Source of the DNA: Pedobacter sp.
GTDB lineage: Bacteria > Bacteroidota > Bacteroidia > Sphingobacteriales > Sphingobacteriaceae
Direction of reading: 5' to 3'
NCBI GenBank assembly: GCA_014378705.1
Contig: JACMND010000096.1
Coordinates: 1 to 39,353 of the forward strand
DNA length: 39,353 nucleotides
The stretch's first letter is position 1, and every line of letters begins with the position of its first letter. Below, one piece after another: positions 33,888 to 39,353 of the stretch. Position numbers and translations under genes: made by a program. The notes under the pieces were generated by a model. The model was not told the origin of the DNA, ran no database searches, and saw nothing but the letters and a program-made list of their open reading frames with translations.

Positions 33888-35063
33888 ATGATGCAATCAA
33901 CATTAACCGCTGAGCAAAATGGAATAAACTTTACGCAAGGGGAAGATCAGCAGATGATCACTCAAATGGTGCGTGACTTTGCTGCTAAGCACATCCGTCC
34001 ACATGTTATGGAGTGGGATGAAAGTCAGACTTTTCCGGTTGAAGTTTTTAAAAAACTTGGTGAACTAGGCTTAATGGGAGTTTTAGTTCCCGAGGAGTAC
34101 GGCGGTTCGGGTCTAGGCTATTTTGAATATGTTCAAGTGATTGTGGAGATAGCAAAGGTTTGCGGCTCCATTGGTCTATCAGTTGCAGCTCATAACTCTT
34201 TGTGTACAGGCCATATATTAGCTTTCGCTAACGAAGACCAAAAAAGTAGATGGTTGCCTAAGCTTGCTTCGGGAGAGTGGATCGGCGCTTGGGGGTTAAC
34301 AGAAGCAAATACAGGTTCTGATGCGATGGGTATGAATACCACTGCCGTGCTTGATGGCGATCATTATGTGATCAATGGATCTAAAAATTGGATAACCCAT
34401 GGTAAATCAGGAAATATCGCAGTTGTAATGGTCCGTACGGGCGAAAAAGGAGACTCAAAAGGCATTTCTACCATGGTTATCGAAAGAGGGACTCCCGGCT
34501 TTTCGGCAGGTAAAAAAGAAAATAAACTTGGTATGCGTGCTTCAGAAACAACAGAAATGATCTTTGACAACTGTCGCGTACCGATAGAAAATATGCTTGG
34601 TCAGACTGGCGAAGGTTTTAAACAAGCCATGTACATATTAGACGGTGGCCGGATTTCTATAGCGGCCTTATCCTTGGGAATAGCCAAAGGTGCCTTTGAG
34701 GCTTCGGTTGCATATTCTAAAGAACGTCATCAATTTGGACAGCCGATTGCCAGTTTCCAGGGGATTTCTTTTAAACTGGCCGACATGGCCACTGAAATTG
34801 AAGCTGCTGAATTGCTGATTATGCAAGCAGCCGATTTAAAGAACCGGGGTAAAAAAGTCACTAAAGAATCAGCTATGGCCAAATACTTTGCTTCTGAGGT
34901 TTGCGTTAGGGCGGCCACAGAAGCGGTTCAAATTTTTGGAGGTTACGGATATACCAAAGATTTTCCTGTAGAGAAATTTTACAGAGACAGCAAATTATGT
35001 ACAATCGGAGAAGGAACTTCCGAAATACAAAAATTGGTTATTGCCAGGGAAGTTTTGCGTTAA
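33888..35063 (+). CDS. Acyl-CoA dehydrogenase
   Basis: The flavoprotein of about 391 residues oxidises acyl-CoA to trans-2-enoyl-CoA and passes electrons to electron-transfer flavoprotein. Signatures are WGLTEANTGSDAMGMNTTA (FAD/substrate motif near 130-148), YSKERHQFGQPIASFQG, QIFGGYGYTKDFPVEKFYRD, and IGEGTSEIQKLVIAREVLR, whose first glutamate is at the catalytic base position of the short/medium-chain branch. Bacteroidota use such enzymes for fatty-acid or branched-chain amino acid breakdown; the chain length preferred is not evident. Two adjacent ATGs (33888 and 33891) compete for the start. Confidence 0.93.
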   Translation: MMQSTLTAEQNGINFTQGEDQQMITQMVRDFAAKHIRPHVMEWDESQTFPVEVFKKLGELGLMGVLVPEEYGGSGLGYFEYVQVIVEIAKVCGSIGLSVAAHNSLCTGHILAFANEDQKSRWLPKLASGEWIGAWGLTEANTGSDAMGMNTTAVLDGDHYVINGSKNWITHGKSGNIAVVMVRTGEKGDSKGISTMVIERGTPGFSAGKKENKLGMRASETTEMIFDNCRVPIENMLGQTGEGFKQAMYILDGGRISIAALSLGIAKGAFEASVAYSKERHQFGQPIASFQGISFKLADMATEIEAAELLIMQAADLKNRGKKVTKESAMAKYFASEVCVRAATEAVQIFGGYGYTKDFPVEKFYRDSKLCTIGEGTSEIQKLVIAREVLR

Positions 35064-35121
35064 TTATCAGGTATGAATTAGGTTATTTGGTTATCAAGTA
35101 ATTAAATAATAATTATTTTTT

Positions 35122-35155
35122 AAAAAGTGGACTGATTATTTAGCCCACTTTTTTT
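35122..35155 (+). terminator. Terminator after the acyl-CoA dehydrogenase gene
   Basis: AAAGTGG (ending 35130) pairs with CCACTTT (starting 35144) across a 13-nt loop, followed by a run of T residues. Confidence 0.8.
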
Positions 35156-35215
35156 ATTAGCTCTTTTTTTCCGGTTTGAAATATTTTTATGTTATTAGCT
35201 AAATAAATCAGGTTA

Positions 35216-36052
35216 ATGAATCCCAAGAATAATTATAGTCCTTGTTTATCGGCAATTGTGATTTTATTGTTAATTTATTGCCTTCAGGCACAAGCCCAGA
35301 CCCTACCTTACGGAAGTAGTTCAGATACCGCCACTTTTATGCTGAACGATAAAGCAGTTCACATTATTTCTTATCAGTATGGCCTTCCTCACATTCGGTT
35401 TATAGCGTTACATGATACCGAAAAAACCGGATTAAGAGCCGCCTTTAAATTTATGGCCATTCATGGAGGATATGCTGTTGAGTTACAATACGGCAATAGC
35501 CGGGATATTATTTTTACAGATAGTTTAAAAAACTTTTCATTTGACCCAAATAAAATATTCACACCTGAAGGGGCGTATCTGGGATTAGCCATTTCTAGTA
35601 TTCCTCAAATACCGACAGGTATGGAAGAAAAAATACAAAAGTTAGGTAACGAAGTTTTAAGATTTAGCAAAATTGATAGCCTGGGTTTCATTATTGCCCT
35701 ACATAATAACTATGACGGTGGCTTTTCAATTTACTCTTATACCAACGGTAACTATTTGGAGAATACCGCTGAAGAAGTATACATTAACCCTGATATGGAT
35801 CCTGATAACTTTGTTTACGTAACAGACAGGCGTTTCTTTAATTATCTTAAGCAAAGGAAATTAAGCGTAATATTACAGAGTCTACAGGTTCATGACGACG
35901 GATCTCTATCGGTATATGCGATGCAAAATAACATTCCGTATGCAAATGTCGAAATTCAACATGGTCGTCTCGACGAAAATTACCGCTTCCTTTTAGCAAT
36001 AAATGATATGGTAAAAGAGATCTTTCCACCGAATTTTTTACTTGCAAAATAG
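35216..36052 (+). CDS. Secreted protein of unknown function
   Basis: The 278-residue protein has a signal peptide (cleavage near AQA-QTLPYG). The mature part shows conserved-looking blocks: RFIALHDTEKTGLRAA, AIHGGYAVELQYGNSRDI, DPNKIFTPEGAYLGL, IIALHNNYDGGFSIYSY and NVEIQHGRLDEN. The repeated histidines, acids and asparagines next to glycine turns are what a hydrolase, perhaps a zinc amidohydrolase, would show, but I cannot match it to a named family. It is transcribed alone: an upstream terminator isolates it from the acyl-CoA dehydrogenase, and rpsU downstream has its own promoter. Confidence 0.75.
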   Translation: MNPKNNYSPCLSAIVILLLIYCLQAQAQTLPYGSSSDTATFMLNDKAVHIISYQYGLPHIRFIALHDTEKTGLRAAFKFMAIHGGYAVELQYGNSRDIIFTDSLKNFSFDPNKIFTPEGAYLGLAISSIPQIPTGMEEKIQKLGNEVLRFSKIDSLGFIIALHNNYDGGFSIYSYTNGNYLENTAEEVYINPDMDPDNFVYVTDRRFFNYLKQRKLSVILQSLQVHDDGSLSVYAMQNNIPYANVEIQHGRLDENYRFLLAINDMVKEIFPPNFLLAK

Positions 36053-36133
36053 TATTTGATAAATGAATAAAGTTTACCGATTGTGTACGTTGAATTCCCA
36101 AAATTAATTAAGTAGATTATTGCAGCTTTTTTA

Positions 36134-36141
36134 TACATTTG
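36134..36141 (+). promoter_or_regulatory. -7 promoter element of rpsU
   Basis: TACATTTG is an exact TAnnTTTG match. Transcription should start near 36147, giving a leader of about 27 nt that contains the Shine-Dalgarno sequence. No TTG is seen at the normal spacing. Confidence 0.6.
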
Positions 36142-36156
36142 CAGTCCATAAAACGA

Positions 36157-36164
36157 GGGGAGGT
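36157..36164 (+). promoter_or_regulatory. Shine-Dalgarno sequence of rpsU
   Basis: GGGGAGGT contains GGAGGT, fully complementary to the 16S rRNA anti-Shine-Dalgarno, ten bases before the ATG at 36175. In Bacteroidota such sequences are rare, and rpsU is a known exception. Confidence 0.8.
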
Positions 36165-36174
36165 ATTTTTAATC

Positions 36175-36366
36175 ATGATCATTATCAACTTAAAAGACGG
36201 CGAATCATTAGACAAGGCACTAAAACGCTTTAAAAAGAAGTTTGAAAAAACAGGGGTTCTAAAAGAACTTCGCAGTCGTCAGGCTTATGAGAAAAAATCA
36301 ATTACCCGCAGGACGACAGTCAAAAAAGCGATATATAAGCAAGGGTTAAATCAGGATACAATTTAA
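36175..36366 (+). CDS. rpsU: 30S ribosomal protein bS21
   Basis: The 63-residue basic protein begins MIIINLKDGESLDKALKRFK and carries the bS21 core FEKTGVLKELRSRQAYEKKS. In Bacteroidota ribosomes bS21 helps bury the anti-Shine-Dalgarno end of 16S rRNA, which explains why most genes lack Shine-Dalgarno sequences. The frame is open 36 bases upstream to another possible start, but that one lies in the promoter and leader and the ATG at 36175 matches the family. It heads the rpsU-xerC-hpf cluster. The strong Shine-Dalgarno in its leader fits autogenous control: ribosomes short of bS21 would translate it best. Confidence 0.95.
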   Translation: MIIINLKDGESLDKALKRFKKKFEKTGVLKELRSRQAYEKKSITRRTTVKKAIYKQGLNQDTI

Positions 36367-36414
36367 TTTTTTATTAATTTACAATACTTTAAAACTATTT
36401 GTATATTCACGTTA

Positions 36415-36421
36415 AGGTGAT
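36415..36421 (+). promoter_or_regulatory. Anti-Shine-Dalgarno-complementary site before xerC
   Basis: AGGTGAT matches seven bases of the full 16S complement (AAAGGAGGTGATCC) and lies six bases before the ATG at 36428. The core GGAGG is not complete, so it is a weaker site than those of rpsU and hpf. Confidence 0.5.
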
Positions 36422-36427
36422 ATACAA

Positions 36428-37339
36428 ATGGTTTTTATGTTTTTAGAGCGTTTCCTAGGATATCTCCAGTTCGAAAAAAGGTTTTCCGCACACACCATCT
36501 TAGCCTACCGGAAAGATCTTACTCAATTTAATAAGTTTCTTACAACAACGGGAACAAAAATAGAAGTTTCCACATACACCCATGTCCGATCATGGATAGT
36601 CGAAATGATGGATCAAGGCTCAGAAAGCCGAACAATAAACAGAAAAATTTCCGCCCTGAAATCCTTCTTTAAGTTTTTAATTCGCGAAAATATTTCCTCC
36701 GATGATCCCACACGAAAGGTTCAATCACTTAAAACAGCTAAGCGGTTGCCTGTTATTGTTGAAGAGGCAAAATTAAATAATTGGCTTAATACCGCTTCAT
36801 TAGATACCCGTAATAAATTTACAGGAGAAGAAGATTTTACTTTATTTAGAAACCTATTGATAATAGAAATCTTGTTCTGTACCGGAATCCGTTCTGCAGA
36901 ATTAATTGGGCTAAAAGAAGAGGATGTTGATATATATAACTGCCAGATTAAGGTACTTGGTAAGAGAAACAAACAGCGTATAATTCCCGTGCATATCAAT
37001 TTGATCAGGTTAGTGGAAAAGTATTTGTTCATAAAAAAAAGTAAAAATTTTGATAACAATAACAGCATTTTGTTCGTTACAAATACAGGAAACAATACTT
37101 ATCCTAAACTAATTTATCGAATAGTGAATTCTTGTTTAAACAATGTATCTACTAACGATAAAAAAAGCCCCCATGTTTTAAGGCACACATTTGCAACCAG
37201 TTTATTAAATAAAGGAGCGGACCTTAATGCGATTAAGGAACTTTTAGGTCATGCCGGATTGGCTGCTACGCAAGTGTATACCCATAATTCTGTGGAGAGA
37301 TTAAAAACAATTTATAAACAAGCCCATCCAAAGGCCTAA
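36428..37339 (+). CDS. xerC: Tyrosine recombinase XerC/XerD type
   Basis: The 303-residue recombinase has the N-terminal core-binding domain (about 1-95) and the catalytic domain with all active residues: R155 (CTGIRSAEL), K179 (VLGKRNKQR), H249 and R252 (HVLRHTFATSLL), H275 (LGHAGLAATQ) and the nucleophile Y284 (VYTHN). Xer recombinases resolve chromosome dimers at dif. Being in the conserved rpsU-hpf cluster, it is the chromosomal housekeeping enzyme, not a phage integrase. Whether it is XerC or XerD by function cannot be settled here. Two in-frame ATGs (36428 and 36437) are possible, and the upstream site favours the first. Confidence 0.92.
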   Translation: MVFMFLERFLGYLQFEKRFSAHTILAYRKDLTQFNKFLTTTGTKIEVSTYTHVRSWIVEMMDQGSESRTINRKISALKSFFKFLIRENISSDDPTRKVQSLKTAKRLPVIVEEAKLNNWLNTASLDTRNKFTGEEDFTLFRNLLIIEILFCTGIRSAELIGLKEEDVDIYNCQIKVLGKRNKQRIIPVHINLIRLVEKYLFIKKSKNFDNNNSILFVTNTGNNTYPKLIYRIVNSCLNNVSTNDKKSPHVLRHTFATSLLNKGADLNAIKELLGHAGLAATQVYTHNSVERLKTIYKQAHPKA

Positions 37340-37347
37340 AAAGGAGG
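37340..37347 (+). promoter_or_regulatory. Strong Shine-Dalgarno sequence of hpf
   Basis: AAAGGAGG is an eight-base perfect complement of the 16S 3' end, four bases before the ATG at 37352. It is the strongest ribosome-binding site in the window. Confidence 0.85.
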
Positions 37348-37351
37348 AAAC

Positions 37352-37693
37352 ATGAAAATTCGCGTGCAATCCATTCATTTTACCGCAGACGCAAAACTGC
37401 TGGATTTTATTCAAAAAAAAACAGATAAACTTGATCAGTTTTTTGATCAGATTATCGGTGCTGAAGTTTACCTGAAATTAGAAAACACAGAAGCCGAAGA
37501 AAATAAGATTTCGGAAATTAAATTAATTATACCCGGAAATGACCTTTTTGCAAAAGAGCAATGCAAAACCTTTGAAGAGGCAACAGATAAAGCAATTGAA
37601 TCTTTACGTAAGCAAATAGATAAACATAAAGAAAAAGTACGGTCAAAAATGAGCAATCATAAAGAAATCGTTACATCAGAAGAAACCTTTTAA
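37352..37693 (+). CDS. hpf: Ribosome hibernation-promoting factor (short HPF/RaiA family)
   Basis: The 113-residue protein begins MKIRVQSIHFTADAKLLDFI and has the beta-alpha-beta-beta-beta-alpha HPF domain, ending in the basic helix AIESLRKQIDKHKEKVRSKM. It binds the decoding channel of idle ribosomes and prevents translation. The C-terminal dimerisation domain of long HPF is absent. It follows xerC by 12 bases, and its strong Shine-Dalgarno sequence is unusual for this phylum. A terminator follows. Confidence 0.93.
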   Translation: MKIRVQSIHFTADAKLLDFIQKKTDKLDQFFDQIIGAEVYLKLENTEAEENKISEIKLIIPGNDLFAKEQCKTFEEATDKAIESLRKQIDKHKEKVRSKMSNHKEIVTSEETF

Positions 37694-37726
37694 TTTTTAG
37701 CTATCATTTCGCCCTTTTGGGCCACT

Positions 37727-37762
37727 AATTTCGGCAGTTGTAAAACTGTCGAAATTTTTTTT
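37727..37762 (+). terminator. Terminator after hpf
   Basis: A 13-bp stem with one mismatch (37727-37739 with 37744-37756), a GTAA loop and a following run of T residues. A smaller GCCC-TTTT-GGGC hairpin lies just upstream at 37711-37722. Confidence 0.92.
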
Positions 37763-37770
37763 CCAAAAAT

Positions 37771-37800
37771 TTTGTTCAACTCTTATTTTTTGTAGATTTG
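37771..37800 (+). promoter_or_regulatory. Promoter of the tRNA-tuf operon
   Basis: TTTG (-33) at 37771-37774, an 18-bp spacer and TAGATTTG (-7) at 37793-37800, a full consensus match. Transcription should start near 37806, about 88 bases before the first tRNA. Confidence 0.8.
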
Positions 37801-37893
37801 CATTCCCTTAAGAAAAGCATTGTTGTTATACTTTGACTTTAATTCTTTGGTGTAGTTCTTTAAGTGTTTAAATATTAATTATAGTTAACATTT

Positions 37894-37966
<73 letters not shown>

Positions 37967-38058
37967 CAGGTGAATTTACAATTTTTAAGTTTTTGTTGCT
38001 CGATTTGCATACCATTTGTAAATCTAAATTAAAAACTATAAATCTGAAACCAATAAAT

Positions 38059-38142
38059 GGGGGGGTTCCAGAGCGGTCAAATGGGACGGACTGTAAATCC
38101 GTTACTTCGGTTTCGAAGGTTCGAATCCTTCCCCCCCCACCA
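38059..38142 (+). tRNA. tRNA-Tyr (GTA)
   Basis: A type II tRNA with seven-G/seven-C acceptor arms, anticodon GTA, a long variable arm (around CGTTACTTCGG) and T-arm GAAGG/CCTTC. The CCA end is encoded (38140-38142), unlike the other three tRNAs here. A reading frame overlapping it is spurious. Confidence 0.95.
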
Positions 38143-38227
38143 AGGGAATATGGATTTAAGAATGTGCGATTTATGATCTGGATAGTATTAAGATCATAAA
38201 CCTAAATTCTAGAATTGTATCCCAAAT

Positions 38228-38300
38228 GCGGAAGTAGCTCAGTTGGTAGAGCGATACCCTTCCAAGCTATAGGTCGCGAGTTCGAACCCCGTCTTCCGCC
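38228..38300 (+). tRNA. tRNA-Gly (TCC)
   Basis: A 73-base cloverleaf with acceptor arms GCGGAAG/CTTCCGC, anticodon TCC in the loop of ATACCCTTCCAAGCTAT, and T-loop GTTCGAACC. The CCA end is not encoded. Confidence 0.95.
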
Positions 38301-38371
38301 CAAAAGGTTGCTGACAAGTTACGCTTACGAATGATGTTTGTAAACGTAGATTTCGGCTTTCAGGTATTGAA

Positions 38372-38443
<72 letters not shown>

Positions 38444-38497
38444 CATAAATTAAAAATATAAAAACGATTAAATTAACCTAATAATAAGTACAATAAC

Positions 38498-39353
38498 ATG
38501 GCAAAAGAAAAATTTGACCGCAGTAAGCCACATTTGAACATTGGCACTATCGGTCACGTTGACCACGGTAAAACAACCCTGACTGCAGCTATTACCAAAG
38601 TTTTGGCTGATGCAGGATTTTCTGAGGCACGCTCATTTGAATCAATTGACTCAGCTCCTGAAGAAAAAGAAAGAGGTATTACCATTAATACTGCGCACGT
38701 AGAATATTCCACACAAACACGTCATTATGCTCACGTTGATTGTCCTGGACACGCAGATTATGTTAAAAACATGGTAACAGGTGCGGCTCAAATGGATGGA
38801 GCAATTTTAGTTGTTGCTTCAACTGATGGCCCAATGCCACAAACACGTGAGCACATTTTGTTAGCCCGTCAAGTTGGTGTTCCTTCTTTAGTTGTGTTTA
38901 TGAATAAGGTTGACATGGTTGACGATCCCGAATTATTGGAACTCGTTGAGATGGAAATTCGCGAACTTTTATCGTTCTATGAATATCCGGGTGATGATAT
39001 TCCCGTTATTCAGGGCTCAGCCCTTGGAGGATTAAACGGTGATCCGAACTGGGTAGGAAAAATAATGGAACTAATGGACGCTGTAGATTCATATATTCCA
39101 ATTCCTCCAAGATTAACCGAACTTCCTTTTCTAATGCCTGTTGAAGATGTTTTTTCAATCACTGGTCGTGGAACGGTTGCCACCGGACGTATTGAAAGAG
39201 GTATCATTAATTCAGGTGAGCAGGTTGATATTTTAGGCATGGGAGCTGAAAATTTAAAATCTGTGGTTACAGGTGTTGAAATGTTTAGAAAAATTTTAGA
39301 CAGAGGCGAAGCTGGAGATAACGTTGGTTTATTATTGAGAGGTATTGAAAAGA
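38498..39353 (+). CDS. tuf: Elongation factor Tu, N-terminal 285 residues
   Basis: The gene is cut by the window end; about 285 of the usual 395 residues are present. It starts [20 protein letters not shown]. The GTP-binding motifs are GHVDHGKT at 19-26, GITI in switch I, DCPGHADY (G3) and NKVD (G4). Domain 2 begins near [22 protein letters not shown]-Tu carries aminoacyl-tRNA to the ribosome. The sequence is normal and has no frameshift. The preceding tRNA cluster is the usual Bacteroidota neighbour of tuf. Confidence 0.98.
   Translation, partial: MAKEKFDRSKPHLNIGTIGHVDHGKTTLTAAITKVLADAGFSEARSFESIDSAPEEKERGITINTAHVEYSTQTRHYAHVDCPGHADYVKNMVTGAAQMDGAILVVASTDGPMPQTREHILLARQVGVPSLVVFMNKVDMVDDPELLELVEMEIRELLSFYEYPGDDIPVIQGSALGGLNGDPNWVGKIMELMDAVDSYIPIPPRLTELPFLMPVEDVFSITGRGTVATGRIERGIINSGEQVDILGMGAENLKSVVTGVEMFRKILDRGEAGDNVGLLLRGIEK

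Noticed and set aside
36139-36174. Twelve-codon upstream extension of rpsU
   Set aside because: It begins inside the TACATTTG -7 element and covers the Shine-Dalgarno sequence; bS21 proteins start at MIIINLKDG.
36428-37339. xerC as a phage or element integrase with attachment sites in the nearby tRNAs
   Set aside because: It is in the conserved rpsU-hpf housekeeping cluster, and I see no direct repeats of tRNA ends or other mobile genes.
37993-38199. A 68-codon open frame over the tRNA-Tyr region
   Set aside because: It reads through the tRNA gene on the same strand and has no coding features; the tRNA cloverleaf explains the sequence.
39010-39240. Minus-strand open frame inside tuf
   Set aside because: It is a shadow of the highly conserved EF-Tu coding sequence on the plus strand.

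Overview
The window is chromosomal DNA from a member of the phylum Bacteroidota, most likely a Sphingobacteriaceae relative such as Pedobacter or Mucilaginibacter (placement inferred, no search run). The grounds are A+T-rich DNA, promoters of the Bacteroidota type (-33 TTG, -7 TAnnTTTG), almost no Shine-Dalgarno sequences, GldA/GldF/GldG homologues, a TonB-dependent receptor with a carboxypeptidase-like N-terminal domain, and the order rpsU, xerC, hpf, tRNA cluster, tuf. It is mostly ordinary core genome. I see no prophage, insertion sequence, CRISPR array or biosynthetic cluster.

Layout. 1-3 kb: the end of a DUF4130 DNA-metabolism protein, an AlkB-like dioxygenase, a ChbG/YdjC deacetylase, a zinc-ribbon protein and a short SSB. 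3-10.5 kb, all on the minus strand: a flippase-like membrane protein; an aromatic amino acid hydroxylase, SDR oxidoreductase and lipoprotein packed as one unit; an L,D-transpeptidase; a SET-domain protein; and glycyl-tRNA synthetase. 10.7-17.7 kb, plus strand: an outer-membrane barrel protein, gldA-gldF-gldG, a CPBP protease, dnaN and a DedA protein. 17.7-19.5 kb, minus strand: a zinc-dependent phospholipase C-like protein and an unknown membrane protein. 19.7-26.4 kb, plus strand: rpsT, radC, pheT, a coiled-coil protein, zapA, a probable 6S RNA, rny and an Mpo1-like protein. 26.5-30.9 kb: a TonB-dependent receptor and a beta-helix lipoprotein. 31-36 kb: a transglutaminase-like secreted protein (minus strand), a helix-hairpin-helix protein, apt, an acyl-CoA dehydrogenase and an unknown secreted protein. 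36.1-39.35 kb: rpsU-xerC-hpf, tRNA-Thr, tRNA-Tyr, tRNA-Gly, tRNA-Thr, and the start of tuf.

Three regulatory observations stand out. First, the TonB receptor and the beta-helix lipoprotein each carry direct repeats of TTAACA-like hexamers at 10-11 bp spacing upstream of a good promoter. This resembles the boxes bound by PhoB/PhoP-type response regulators and suggests a co-regulated, perhaps phosphate-controlled, cell-surface uptake system. Second, rpsU, xerC and hpf all have anti-Shine-Dalgarno complementarity at their starts in a window otherwise almost without it. This fits the known autocontrol of bS21 in Bacteroidota and would extend it to the hibernation factor. Third, a long-stem RNA between zapA and rny matches the expected place and shape of 6S RNA. 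Promoter positions also help settle translation starts: for the transpeptidase, acyl-CoA dehydrogenase and TonB receptor genes, the longest reading frame begins at a TTG that is really the end of the -7 element.
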